DNA from: Hemileia vastatrix
Taxonomy: Eukaryota; Basidiomycota; Pucciniomycetes; Pucciniales; Zaghouaniaceae
Length of the DNA stretch: 64,000 nt
NCBI GenBank assembly: GCA_030280995.1
Contig: JASXTE010000008.1
Location: forward strand, 13,493,212 to 13,557,211
Reading direction: 5' to 3'
Both the position numbers and the translations under genes were made by a program. Of this stretch, positions 1 to 11,562 are shown piece after piece. The notes beneath the pieces are model-generated. The model saw only the letters and a program-made list of their open reading frames with translations, had not been told where the DNA came from and did not search any database. The stretch's first letter is position 1. Each line of letters starts with the position of its first letter.

Positions 1-2611
1 TCAAGTTTCAGTTGAAAAAAATTCTCAAAATTTTTTGCTTATTGCTACTCATATGGGAATATATAAGTATGTTAGGATGCCATTTGGCCCTAAAAATGCT
101 TCTTCAGTTTTCCAGAAAGTTATGGATAACACTTTCCATCAAGAAATTATTGAAGGTTGGCTCATGGTTTATATTGATGATATTATTGTTTTTTCTAAAA
201 CTTTTGATGAACATATGATTCACTTGAATAGAGTTTTCCAAAAAATGGATGAAATCAATATGACCTTATCTTTAAAAAAGTGTAAATTTGGTTTTCAATC
301 TTTGAAAGTCCTTGGCCATGTTGTGTCAGGCTTACAAATTTGTGTAGACCATAACAAAGTTGCTGCAATTCAAAATGTGAAATCACCAACTTCTGTAAGA
401 GAAATCCAAAGTTTTTTGGATATGTGTGGCTATTATAGACAATATATTAAAAATTATCAGGTCATAGCCTTTCCTCTAACAAAACTGACCAGAAAAGATG
501 TTGCTTTTCTCTGGAATAATGACTGTCAAAAAGCTTTTAATACATTGAAAAGTTGCTTAATGACAGCCCCTATATTGGCTCTTCCAGATTTTAACAAGCT
601 ATTTGTCCTATAAACAGATGCTAGCTTTATTGGTCTGGGTGCTGCCCTTCACCAGAAGCAAATTATTAATGATAAATCCTCAGAAGTTGTAATTTGTTAT
701 ATTTCAAGAACCTTAAGAAATAGTGAATTGAAATATGGTGCCACTCAATTGGAGTGCTTAGCAGTTGTTTGGGCCCTTGAGAAGCTTCATTACTATTTGG
801 ATGACCAAAAAGTTGAGCTGGTAAATGACTGTAGTGCTGTGAAGTCCCTCCTAAACCTAAAGACACCTAACAGACATATGTTCAGGTGGCAACTTGCTGT
901 TCAAGAATACAGAGGACGGATGACAATTATCCATAGAGCTGGAAATGTTCACTCCAATGTTGATATGCTCTCCAGATTGCCTCTGCCAAATAATGACTCA
1001 AATCCTGCTTATGTACCTGAAGATGATACTGTTCATATCCATGGTATATTTATAGTTGATATGGAAGGGTAGTTATTACAATTAATACTGGATTCATATG
1101 ATAAGGATTCTGATTTAAATAAATTTGTTACTATCTTAAATGATCCTAAGAATGCTTCAATTCAAGCATTAATAAAAACTCTTCCTGCAAAGTATCAAAA
1201 TGCTTTGAATAAAGGTAAGTTTTCTATTGAAGATGGTTATATATATTATAGAAGGAAGCTTACTAATGTAATTGTAATTCCTCCTTCTATGAAAGAAACT
1301 ATCCTCAAACTTTGTCATGATGACATATTAGCTGGTCATTTTGATCTTGAAAAAACATTGATTAGAATCAAAAACACTGCATGGTGGGCTAATTTGTCTG
1401 AAGACACAAAATTATATGTTGAATCTTGTGATTCCTGCCAAAAATCTAAAAGGTTAACAGGTAAGAGAGCAGGGTTATTACAACATATTGAAGCACCTAA
1501 TGCTCCCTGGAAAATCATTAATATGGATTTTGTCACTGGTCTTCCTGTTGCAGGTAAAGACAGCTTTAACTCTTGTTGGGTAATAGTAGATAGATTCACA
1601 AAAATGTGCAAATTTATTCCAACCCACAAAGATTTATCCACAAAAGAATTAGCTTTCTTATGGTGGTCTTACATGTTTAATATTATTGGTTTTCCAAAAG
1701 CCATTATCTCTGATAGGGATCCAAAATTTACTTCTGAGTTTTGGACCTCTTTGATGGATATTTGTGGCTGTGAGTTAAAATTGTCTACAGCTCACCATCC
1801 TCAGACTGATGGTCTAGCTGAAAGAATGATTCAAACTCTGGAAGATATGATTAGAAGGTATTGTGCCTTTGGTTTAGAATATAAAGACAATGACAAGTTT
1901 TACTCATGATTGGGTCACTCTATTGCCTGGTCTTGAATTTGCATATAATAGCACTGTTCATTCTGTCACTGAGAAAAATCCTTTGAGCTTTGGTTGGGTT
2001 ATGTCCCAAACACTCCTGCCCAGATTTTAAATAATAAATTACCTAAGTTAAAACTACACCCTGGTGTAAAATCATTTATGCAAATGCAAAAGCTATGCAG
2101 AAAACATGCTCAGAGCTGTATTGATAAAGCATTTGAATATGAAAAGAAAAGATGTGATAAATCCCATAAAGAATACACATTTAACAAGGGTGATGAAGTG
2201 TTGATCTCTACTGTCCATTTCAATTTACAAGGTAACCACAAATTAAAAGATCCTTTTGTAGGACCATTTGTTGTTAAAAGAATGGTTGGTGATAATGCAG
2301 TAGAAGTTGTATTGTATTCTCCATATGATAGGAAACATCCTGTCTTTCCCATTTCTTTGCTTAAGCCTTATACTTCCAACAGTGACTTATTTCCCAAAAG
2401 AAGGGAAAGACCTAAGAAAAACCCTCAGGAAGTCACAGAAACAGCAGAAATGAATAAAATTCTCAATGATAGAATTATCACTTCTGAAAGAGGTACTGAA
2501 TATTTATTGAGATATAAGAACAAATAATCTGAACATGATGCATGGATACCTGGCAAGGAGATTTCAAATCTGCCTACTCTGTTGAAAAAGTACAAAAAGA
2601 AAAAATCTTAG
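1..2611 (+). pseudogene. Family-A pol remnant: RT, RNase H, integrase, chromodomain
   Basis: The reading frame is broken but the domain order is clear. RT palm with the catalytic YIDDIIVFS at about 167-193, RNase H from about 610 (TDAS), an HHCC zinc finger at about 1310-1445, an integrase core (MDF, SDRDPKF, then the AE of the D,D35E triad) at about 1520-1830, and a C-terminal chromodomain ending in KKYKKKKS before TAG at 2611. Breaks relative to El-3: TAA at the Tyr before TDAS (about 611), TAG near 1070, 1-nt frameshifts near 1890 and 1980, and TAA for Ser near 2525. These leave open stretches 35-613, 728-1072, 1205-1909 and 1994-2527. It cannot encode a whole Pol. The few lesions and high similarity to El-3 suggest a fairly young copy. 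Confidence 0.9.
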
Positions 2612-2624
2612 CATTTTTTTTATT

Positions 2625-2645
2625 GTTTTTTTTAGAGTGAGGGAG
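2625..2645 (+). other. Polypurine tract before 3' LTR
   Basis: A T-rich run followed by a purine-rich stretch ending GAGGGAG lies directly before the LTR terminus TGTC. This is the expected place of the plus-strand primer in LTR retrotransposons. The same sequence precedes the 3' LTRs of El-2 and El-3 (as CTCCCTC on the plus strand at 12803 and 41859). Confidence 0.7.
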
Positions 2646-3778
2646 TGTCTGCCAGGCTATTCCAGGAGTCCAGTAAATGATATGTAACTTATAAGACGTG
2701 AAAGAGGGAGTAAGAATTGTATTTAATGTATATAAATTAATATTTTATTGCATAATAAAATTATATAAGTATTTTATTACATATAAGTGTTATATTAATT
2801 TTATTTGTTATATAAATTTTTTATACATTTAAATTTAACAAAATATATTATATTCTACAAATAATGGCGCATTTTTTATGTATTTAATAATTATAAATTT
2901 ATATTTAATTAATTAAAAACATATATTATAATTATAAGTGTAAAATATACTTATAATATAATTAAATTAATTAATTATATTTATATATTAAATATAATTT
3001 TTTATAGTATTAAACAATAAATAATGACGCTTCTTTTGACCCATAAGTTTTTCAGGAAAAAACAAGTAATTAATTTATACTAAATTGAGATTAATTACAT
3101 ATTTTGTTGCATAAAAATATTCTTTGTTTCACTTAAAAATCCTTAAGTCAGACTGTACAATCTGTTTTGAATTATTTTTCTCATAGTCCATATGTCCCAG
3201 GCTTGTTTATTTATTTACTATTTTTACTTACTGATTTGGGAATTAATTGTGGGAAAATTGGAACCTTAATTGGGTTTTTTAATTATTTGTTTCATATTTT
3301 TCTCTACATTGTTATGTTTCACTTATTCTTTTAAATTCTTGTTTTATTCTATTATGTTTCTTGTATTTACAAATATAGTAGCGCTTCAGAGGGCCCATTG
3401 CCTATAAAAAGGCCTTGGTTAATCCCCTGTAGCCACATCACTTACTACACACTAAACAATTTTAAGATAATTTTATTATGCTTATTATTATTTTTATTAG
3501 TATTAAATTCTAATTAAAAAATCTAAATAAAAATTTAAAGGTTGCCTTAAGTCTGATAGTAATCATAGTGTTTGCCGCGCAGAACTCTTACTTAAATAAT
3601 ATTAATATTAATAAAACCAATTTTGTTTCACCTCTCAAATGACTCGTCGTTGCTTTCTCTCAAATAGATTAAATAATTTCATTTGTTTTTATTTCTTTTA
3701 TTTCTAAATCACTATTTCCTTCTTGTCCTCCTCTCTTTTCTTCCCTCTTTTCTTATCTTTCTAGACGACTGACTGACA
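2646..3778 (+). repeat. LTR-A (3' LTR, 1133 bp)
   Basis: The repeat starts TGTCTGCCAGGCTATTCCAG and ends GACTGACTGACA, matching the termini of the family-A LTRs at 11563-12802, 19863-21102, 40717-41858, 48756-49897 and 55001-56144. Its first half is extremely AT-rich. The second half carries the conserved core promoter block around 3380-3440 and a CT-rich tail. It contains no conserved ORF. Confidence 0.92.
3380..3440 (+). promoter_or_regulatory. LTR-A core promoter (TATA block)
   Basis: The block contains GCGCTTCAGAGG, then CCTATAAAAAGGCCTTGG (TATA box 3403-3410), then ATCCCCTGTAGCC. It is kept almost unchanged in every family-A LTR here although the flanking sequence differs, which fits the RNA polymerase II core promoter and the U3/R boundary. 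The transcription start is inferred, not seen. Confidence 0.7.
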
Positions 3779-4827
3779 TATATGATTATTATTCTATTAT
3801 ATAACTTATAGTAGTTTAAATAGCTTATCCATAGCCTAATAATACTTATTAAAGTGTTAATGGAGTCATAATATACTTATCTTAAGTGATATGAAGTAAT
3901 TATTGACATACAGAAGCTTATATGTATACATAAATCTCATATTCAGTTGAATATGCAGTATATTATGTATATCTAGGTATATAAGTGGGTTTTAGCCCCT
4001 TAATAGCCTATAACCTTTGTTTTTCTGCTTATTTTAGGTCATATGGACGAAATCAGTGGACTCACAACGCCTAAAGAAGCATAGACACCTATATCAGGCG
4101 CATACACCCAGTTTGGACAATTAATTTACTTCCTTGGATGGTTATTCATGGATTTATGGGTTGAAAGGACATTTCTGGGTTAATGTGTTTGCTTGGGAAT
4201 GTTATTGGGGGCTTGGATATTTTATTTGTTTCCTTTATATGCTTTTGGTTTCATTAAATATCTTTTTGATTGTTTATTTTACCTGTTTCTTTATGGTATC
4301 CGTTTTTATCTGGATTTTCTATTTGTGGTATAGATCTGAGGTATCATTAATAGTAATGGAGGGTCCTTACTGGAGGTCTGGGTGTTGAAACTGCTTGAAA
4401 TGGAAGCCATGGGGAGGTGATGGGCCCCCACAGTGCTGCAATTGCCGGGGATAGCAGTGACATCATCTGGATTGAAGCTCTGTGCACTCCAGTGGATTGG
4501 GGTATAAGTAAGGAGGGATTTTGACTGTTATTTATCATCATTCAACTACTACAATTCAAACAAACACTACTATACAATTATTAGAATTCAGAAATATATT
4601 ATAAATCCATTATAAATTGATATTATCTTTATATAAGCTATAACTATATTTTATTCATCTATTTTCCACCACTAGCACACATTAAAATCCAAGTATTGTG
4701 AGTTTTATTTTAGTATAACTATTTTATTAGTCTTCCCCTGAGGTTTAATCACAAAATCATTTATCAATAAGTAGTAGGACCATAAATAAACACTATTATA
4801 TCATACTTATATACTAGACTATACTGA
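3779..4827 (+). other. Degenerate LTR-B-like sequence, no gene
   Basis: I see no coding gene here. The 3' third (about 4400-4827) resembles the LTR-B solo LTR at 34145-35645: a GGGTATAA-type TATA block at about 4497, then an AT-rich stretch ending in ACTAGACTATACTGACA, much like an LTR 3' end. The block CAGTGCTGCAATTGCC...GATAGCAGTG near 4430-4465 recurs in inverted orientation near 9610-9650. A hydrophobic 84-codon ORF at 4134-4388 has no conserved counterpart and is probably chance. The 5' boundary is unclear. Confidence 0.4.
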
Positions 4828-7800
4828 CATCTTTTCTGGTCAATTTTGTAAGAGGTAAGGCTATGACTTGATAATTCTTTATATATTGTCTATATTAGCC
4901 ACACATTTCCAAATAAACTAAAATTTCTATCACAGAAGTTGGTGCCTTCACATTTTGAATTTCAGAAAGTTTTTTTTGATCTACACAGATTTGTAAATCT
5001 GACACATCATGGCCCAGGACATTTCAGGATTGAAAAATAAATTTACACTTTTTCAAAGATAAGGTCATGTTAATGTCATCCATATTTTGAAAGACTCTAC
5101 TCAAGTGATTGATGTGCTCATCAAAGATTTTGGAAAAAACTATGTTTTCATCAATATAGGCCATTAACAATCCTTCAATAATTTCTTGATGACAAATATT
5201 ATCTATCAATTTTTCAAAAAAACTTAAGGGGAATTTTTAGAGCCAAATGGCATTCTAACATATTTGTATATCCCCATCTGAGGTTCAATAAGCAAGAAAC
5301 TTTGATAGCTCTTCTCAACAGGTATTTAATGATAACCTTTACTACCATCAAGACAACTATTAAATCTTGCACCTTTTAAGGTAGCACATATTAAATTGAC
5401 TCTTGGTAAAGGATAAAAATCATCCACTGTATAAGTATTCAATTCTCTATAATCCCCACATAGCCTAGCTTAATCTTTTTCATAAGAGATTAATACTGGG
5501 GAGATGATACAATATTTGAGGCTAACATCTACCTTCTCAATTATATTCATTTTCAAGAGGGTAGAAATATTATTTTCAATATATTATCTCTTTTTGGGAG
5601 AAGCAGGATATGGTTTTCTCTTAGGGCTAGGAAGAATATCATTTAAGTTTCAGGATAAATAAATTTTTATTTCATCCTTAACAACTCCTAATTTATGGGA
5701 TCCATGAGAAAAAGTCATAGGAAAAGGTGTAATAAAGGAAATTGTAGAATCTTTCTGTTCAGCAATTAAATGATCACCAAATGAAGCAGTATTTATTTCA
5801 GACTGTTAACTACCCATTTCCTCTTTTTATATACCTTTAATTTGAATAAATGAATCACAAGACTTTTAAAAGTGTGCCAAAAGTTTTTTAGAGGAAGAAA
5901 TTTTAAATTTCCTTTTTTCAATTATTCCAAATGTTAAACAATTGTTTGTTCGATTCAATTTGATACCAAAGATGGTTAAAATATCATTTCCATAATAAAC
6001 CAATTGCTTAAGTCATAATTATTCATCAAAAATAATCACTTAAAGCTCTGAAAAAGCCACCATTACACTTAAAGGATACAATAGTTTTTTACATGCCAAT
6101 GGGACATAAAACAGAACAATAACCTCTCCATTTTCCAGATGCCATAGGTAATAATTTTCTATAATAGTCTTTATACACTGAAGCCAGTGCCTTTTCAGAG
6201 ACTACACTTCCTCAAGCACCAGAGTCAAGAACAACCTCAACATTTTTACCATTTATGATAAATGGTGCTTTTAAGGGGGATATTAATATGAAACTGTCAG
6301 AAATATCTCTTATAATCTCGGCATTTTCCACTGAAGATAAGTCCAAATTAAAAACTTCAGATTAATCATCTAAATACTGGATATCTTGTTCCAACATCAG
6401 AACCTAATTTAAAGAATAATTTTCATAAAAAAAACTACTACCACAGGCACTAGAGGAATCATTTAGGTCAAGTTTAGTACTTTCAGTTTCCTTAGTTTTT
6501 TCAAAAACATGAGTTTTCTTGTAACAAACATGTCCTTTCTGACATGATTAGTTAAATTTAAAAAAAGCATTTGTTTCATATTTATTTGATGCAACTGGGG
6601 AAGAGGGGTAACCAGTTTTTTCTGGGAGTTTTTCTGAAGTTTTTTGCTGATCATGATAAGATTCTAATGGATTATTCTTTCTTTCATATCTATTGTTGAG
6701 TATTACTTTATTACAGATATTAATGAAAGAAGGATTTTCTCTTACATGCTTAGTTCTACCTACAATCAAATCTCTGAGAAAATTTGGTAATTTATAGAGA
6801 ATTTGGTCTCTCCAAAAATCATAATCCATTTTTGGATCTATAGACCTAAGAATTTTTTTATTCTCATAAGGAAAACCATAAATTTTTAAGCAGAGGAGGA
6901 TGATTATCTAGAATTCTCATATAATCTCTGTTGATCCAACCTGAATTTCAAACCACAAAACTGATTCTCAATTTATTTTTTACACTCATTCCATGTATAG
7001 TGATGTTTGTCCAATAAAACAGATTCATACCACATCAGGGGTAAAATGGGAAATAAAGAAATTAACTTAGAAACAAATTTATCTCCTTGAAATATATAAG
7101 AATTTTTAAATTATCAATTCTTTGAATAAATTTTTTCCAGTCAGAAGAAAAATCACCTTCAAAGGTAAGATCTTGATCAAGTTTAGGCAAATTTTTACTG
7201 GTATTAGGCTGGTTGATTTTAAGGTGGAATTATTTATTATGATTAATTCCTGAAGCCTGGACAGGTATTCAGAAATTTTATCATTCAAAGAAACTTCTAG
7301 CTCATTTTGAGTATTAAAATACTTTTTTTTGGTCACAAAAGATTTCAAAGACTCATTTTCAGATTTTTTAACGGCCACATTGCAAGAAAAAGAAGAGCTA
7401 CCTTGCCCAGGCTGTTTAACTTTATTTCTAGTAGAAGTTTGGGTAGTATTTTCCACCACATAATAATTTTTCATCATGAATAACTTGTAATGTAGAGAAT
7501 TTTTCCTCAAGATTAGACAAATTTCTTCTTAATCTAGGAATATTTAAAAGTTTATCATTTATTTTAGATAGAGATGGAACATTTTGGTCTTCCTCTACTG
7601 AGCATTTATTACTCAAATCTTGAGAATCAATTTTCAATTTTTTCAATTCGCTGTGTAAGTTCTTTTTGTCATTTTTTAATGAAGTTTTTTCATCTATAAA
7701 GGGTTTCAATTCATTAATAACTTTGTGAAGATGTTGATTTCTATCTGGAAGTGACTGTTGATCATTTCTTATAAGTTTCTGTTGAGAAAGTACTTTATTC

Positions 7801-8760
7801 AAGGTGTCCTTTAATTTCAAATAAGCTGTAGCTTTTAAAGAAGAGCTCACATCACAATGTAAATTTAAATTATTTAATCTATAAGTTTCATACTTCAATA
7901 AATCTCTCTTAAATTTGTCTTTTATAACACTAAAGTAAGGAGATTCATTAAAAATCTCTTCATAAGTTTGATTAAGCAAAACATAAATTTCAGGGGCAAC
8001 AGAATCATTTTAATTTCAAGAGAAGGATTAACTAAAGAAGTTGAAGTTTAATGTAAAGGCTCATCAAATGACAATTTACTAATTACATCCTTATGGATAC
8101 TCATAGCAGGAATTTATTTTTCTATTAGGTTTAAATGTTTTTTCACTACTTTAAACAACATTAACTGAAGAAGAAGACTGAGTATTTTAAATACCAACAT
8201 GCTTATCAAAAAGGTTACTTACCATGTTAAGGGATAAAGCTTCCCCTGGGCCTAGGCCTTCTTTTTCTAGCTTCCCTGATATGGGTGTGGAGGAGGAGGA
8301 TGGTAAGATTGTGTCCTGGATGGAACAGGTTGATGAGCTTGAGGAGGTTTCAAATTCAGTTTATAGTAGCACATGAGGTAATCCCATTTCCACTGCTCTA
8401 TTTCCATAGTTTTTATAATTTGATGAAAAGAGATGGATGCCTGACTGGGTTGGAGCTGAGGCTGACTGGGTTGCATAGGAGGAGACTGAACCTTGTTTTG
8501 TTTTAAAAACTCCTGCATCAGGTCAAAGAGTGTATCTACTCTTTCCTTGTACTTCATATTTTTTGCTTTTGGCTCCTTTATGTGGCTGGAGAGGTTGTTT
8601 ACCTGCTGAGACAGAGGAATCTTTTTTATTTTTATACTTTTAAGAAATTTTTTAGATTTATTTGAGGCTTGGACTCTTTCAGAGATGTTGGGGAAAGGGG
8701 GTTTGCCACTCACCCCTAAATTTCTATGTCCTGAAGAATTTGGGATCATCAATTAGGAAT
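4828..8760 (-). pseudogene. El-1: strongly decayed family-A gag-pol remnant
   Basis: Read on the minus strand, this is an old family-A copy running from gag (right) to the middle of RT (left). Recognisable parts: RT fragment 5024-5209, where the catalytic YIDD reads YIDE; protease region with a DSGA-type site near 6200; capsid-like gag segment 6548-6829; gag coiled-coil segments 7106-7510 and 7428-7979; the P/Q-rich overlapping frame 8267-8752. RNase H, integrase and chromodomain are absent, cut off at the junction with LTR-like sequence at 4827. Numerous stops and frameshifts make it non-functional. It is the most diverged family-A copy here and therefore informative for asking which gag reading frame was selected. 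Confidence 0.85.
8267..8752 (-). pseudogene. El-1 copy of the P/Q-rich overlapping frame (161 codons open)
   Basis: This ORF is the homologue of the overlapping ORFs at 18489-19076 (El-2) and 47379-47969 (El-3). Shared features are a basic IKKIPL segment, a coiled-coil-like LSSHIKE...VDTLF stretch, a P/Q-rich middle, the motif EIEQWKWDYLM, and a His/Pro-rich C-terminus (PPPPHPYQ). It ends early at TAG compared with the others. The frame that corresponds to the long Gag ORF of El-2 and El-3 has at least four stops in this part, including one TGA and three TAA within about 60 bases near 8640-8700. So the frame kept open in this decayed copy is the overlapping one. An acceptor-like TTCTTCAG followed by GA sits at about 8731, where the El-3 intron would end. 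Confidence 0.65.
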
Positions 8761-8764
8761 GGGA

Positions 8765-8918
8765 ATTGGGGTATAAGAGGCGGAATAATGTATTATCGTT
8801 CATTCCTTATCCACTAGCTCTGGGGCTAGTGGATAAGAATCTTCTGCAATTAATAATGTCGGATCTGGGCAAAAAAAATTCCTGATCCCTAATTTCAGAT
8901 CCCTGAACATTGATACCC
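8765..8918. repeat. Possible MITE-like insert with strong hairpin
   Basis: The stretch lies between El-1 gag and an LTR-A fragment. Its right end TTGATACCCCCT followed by ATT matches the right end of the 200-bp MITE family at 24661 and 40543. The left end GGGGTATAAG preceded by ATT is only a weak match to the expected inverted terminus. Inside is a 13-bp perfect inverted repeat, CTTATCCACTAGC at 8806-8818 and its complement at 8825-8837, with a 6-nt loop. The identity as one element is tentative. Confidence 0.35.
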
Positions 8919-8934
8919 CCTATTAATTACATTA

Positions 8935-9243
8935 TGATTTAATTTTATTACTTATAATTAAAATTTAAATATTAATTTAATTAATTATTGATTTATAATT
9001 TTTAAGTACACAAAAAAGAGCTCATATGTTATGGATAATAATGTATTAAATGCTTCTTTAATTTTATATACAGTTTATATAGTAATAAAATTTATATAAC
9101 ACTTTCAATAATTATATTATTATAATTTTATTATTCAATATAATATTAATTTGTATATACAATCTGCATACATTTTTTCTCTCTTTTATGACCAATATTT
9201 TAAAATAAAATTTACTACACTCCTGGTATAGCCTGGCTGAAAG
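8935..9243 (-). repeat. LTR-A fragment (5' LTR remnant of El-1)
   Basis: On the minus strand this is the first ~300 bp of a family-A LTR. The edge CTCCTGGTATAGCCTGGCTGA at 9222-9242 matches the LTR terminus (TCAGCCAGGC... on the minus strand). The AT-rich part, with a GTTATGGA... motif near 9030, aligns with the El-2 LTR near 12597. The rest of the LTR is missing. It is truncated and degenerate. Confidence 0.55.
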
Positions 9244-9690
9244 TCAGGCTGAATTCAAGAACAGAGATGTGAATATCTTGATCAGTATATTTTTTAAAAG
9301 TTTCTAATAGTAAATTATGTATTGAGTTGTAAAAATCCAATTACATAATAATATATAGTCTATACAATGGTCTTAGTGATTTAAATTCACTTACTGTAAA
9401 TGGTTTACTGCTTACAGTTGGTGGAAAAATAAAACTTATGATTCAAAATTTTTTTTAAAAGACTTAAAAATAACTAATGATTATAATTTGTATTTTTTTG
9501 GTTATATATTTAAAAGTTGAAATAAAGAATGTAGAATAATAGCCTAAAACACTCCTCCTTATATACCCATAAATCCATGGTGTCCATACCTTGTTTTCCA
9601 GACCCACTACACTGCTATCTCTGGCCATTACAGCACTATGAGAGTGATCATCTTTGCACAGTTTCCACTTCAATATGTTTCACAGGCCTA
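9244..9690 (-). repeat. Degenerate LTR-B piece
   Basis: The sequence begins TCAGGCTGAATTCAAG, similar to the inverted 3' terminus of the LTR-B solo LTR (35620-35645). It contains, on the minus strand, a GGGTATATAAGGAGGAG TATA-like block near 9550-9570 preceded by CAGTGCTGTAATGGCC...GATAGCAGTG, as in the degenerate LTR near 4430-4500. It appears to be an inverted, diverged LTR-B fragment whose right edge I cannot define. Confidence 0.35.
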
Positions 9691-11562
9691 GTAAAAAAAG
9701 AATTTCCCCTAAAAGAAGAACCATTTTACATGTCAAAATATATGAATAGCACAGGATAAGCCATCAAAATATAGAATAACCCAGAAACAGAATATATGCA
9801 TGTTATTCTTCAAATAAACCACTAAAAAAGAAAGGAAAAGAACCAAAAATAACTTCTAAATAGGGGAGATTAGAAATAGAAATAAAATCACAAATTACAG
9901 TGATTTCCTGATTAAAATTCACATTTAAAAATACCAAATATAACCTTTAAACCCATTTAAAACCAAAAAAATGACATGAAATGCAGGGTAAATGAATAAA
10001 TAGACTTGTAAGGAACTTCCACAGTTAAATAACTGACTATTTTAATGAGACCAGGCAACTTTAGTCATATTTAAGAATTTTGGCCATTGATCTTAAGTTT
10101 AATGCAATTATTAGTGCATTTAATAGGGGGTGTCAGCTCTGTAAAGTCTGCACTTATCAGATTAAAAACTTCAAAAACACACTAGCCATAACACTGGTGT
10201 ATTTAAAAATTGAAATAAGTCACTTATTTAACTCAAATTGGCACACTATTAACAAAAAGTGCTGGCTTCACCATACATCCCATTTTAGTAATTTTTTAGC
10301 ATAATCCCATTCATACACAACACTACAAAGAATAACACTCCACAACTCAAAGCATTTTAGAGTGGCTGAGAATAATTATATGACACTTAATGTTTGGCTA
10401 ATATTTCTTTCTCATTTTTCTGGTAAGTGTTTTTGTTTTTCATTTTCAAGGTAAAATTTATTTTCATCTATACCTCTTTTTTTTATTTACATCTTACTCT
10501 CTATCCCTTCTTGGCTTGGTAATTCCCCCTTCCCCATTTTTGGTGATATCAAACCTTCCCTTTCCCACTTCCCCTCTGGATCTTAGAACAGGCTGGAGTT
10601 TTTTTGTCCCCCCACCTCCACCTCAAGCAACCACCAGGCAGCTTTCTTGCCTTGCTGTGGTGACCTTTTTCCCCCAAACTCCATCTCAAACAACAGCCAG
10701 GCAGCAAAATTCCTGGCTAAGGTATATTTTTGATCCTTCCTTATTCTTTAGCCCATCCATTCTCCTCAAATATATCTCTTGTCTCATCTTCTCCTCTGAA
10801 AAACTACCTGAAATGCATTCTCTCTCATCTGAGTCTCCTGGCCTCCTTTCAGCTTCCTCAAAAAGAAAGTTCTTCACTTCCAAGGTTCTGGATATATCTT
10901 CTAAGTTCCCCTCAAAGCTGGGTATTTATCATTTAAATAATGATTATTATTCCTTTACAAAAACTCTTTAAAATGCAAATGAGAGGGTAAAATAATTGAA
11001 AGAAAATAAAGACTGGTCCAAGTGCAATGCTAAATAAACTCACTGGGACACGCAACTCAGTGTCCAGAGAGCATAAGAGACTCAATCCCCTTCTTCAGCT
11101 CAGATTCCTTCTTACCTACCTTTCCTTTTCTAATTCAAGTTGGGAGCCTGTGAAAAACATAATTTATTCCTTCATACTAATAAAGAGTTCATTAATTCCC
11201 CTGAAGTAAGTTCATTTTTAGATCATCTTATTCTTCCTATTCTTCTCAATTTCATTTTTCTGATTTTCCTTTTCTTTCCAGATTGACAATTTCCACTCTC
11301 CTTTTTATTGACAGGCTGGTGACATTAAAATATTTCTATCTATCCATTATTTTTGCTCAAAGTCTTCAATTGCTTTCTAAACACCCTCTCAGAATTTGAT
11401 CTAAAGTTTAGCTTGTTGAATGGCTGGCCTACCTTATTTTCCAAACCATGATGATTCTTTGGTCTCCAAGGTTCCGCTAACGCTTTAGTGGGTGTTCTTA
11501 AGCCCCTAAAATATAAACAACCTAACATCTAGGTTCCTGGATGGCTGGCTAACCACATTCTA
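9691..11562. other. No recognisable gene; dispersed repeats and a CT-rich patch
   Basis: No gene is recognised. About 10162-10370 is a diverged copy of 38446-38640 (shared pieces CAAAAACACACTA, CTGGTGTATTTAAAAA, ATAAGTCAC, CATTCATACACAA). Positions 10500-11330 are pyrimidine-rich and less AT-rich than the surroundings. A 151-codon ORF there (10516-10971) is P/S-rich and contains an internal ~60-bp imperfect duplication around CAGGCAGC (10640 and 10700), but it has no family I know. GGTTTGGAAAATAAGGTA (minus, near 11440) resembles GGTCTGGAAAACAAGGTA (minus, near 9595), another dispersed repeat. Confidence 0.4.

Larger units (their letters stand above)
1..3778 (+). mobile_element. Family-A chromovirus, 3' part with 3' LTR, truncated by window edge
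   Basis: This is the 3' portion of a Ty3/Gypsy chromovirus on the plus strand: pol from within reverse transcriptase to the chromodomain, a purine-rich tract, then a full LTR. The 5' LTR, gag, protease and the start of reverse transcriptase lie before the window. The protein is nearly the same as that of El-3 (40717-49897) through RT, RNase H, integrase and chromodomain, so both are one family (called A here). After the LTR comes TATAT at 3779-3783; the matching 5' target-site copy cannot be seen. Confidence 0.9.

Noticed and set aside
4134..4388. 84-codon Trp/Phe-rich ORF as a small membrane protein
   Set aside because: AT- and T-rich stretch in degenerate LTR-like DNA, without a conserved second copy.
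10516..10971. 151-codon P/S-rich ORF as a gene
   Set aside because: Pyrimidine-rich composition with an internal duplication can produce it; no recognisable domain or start context.
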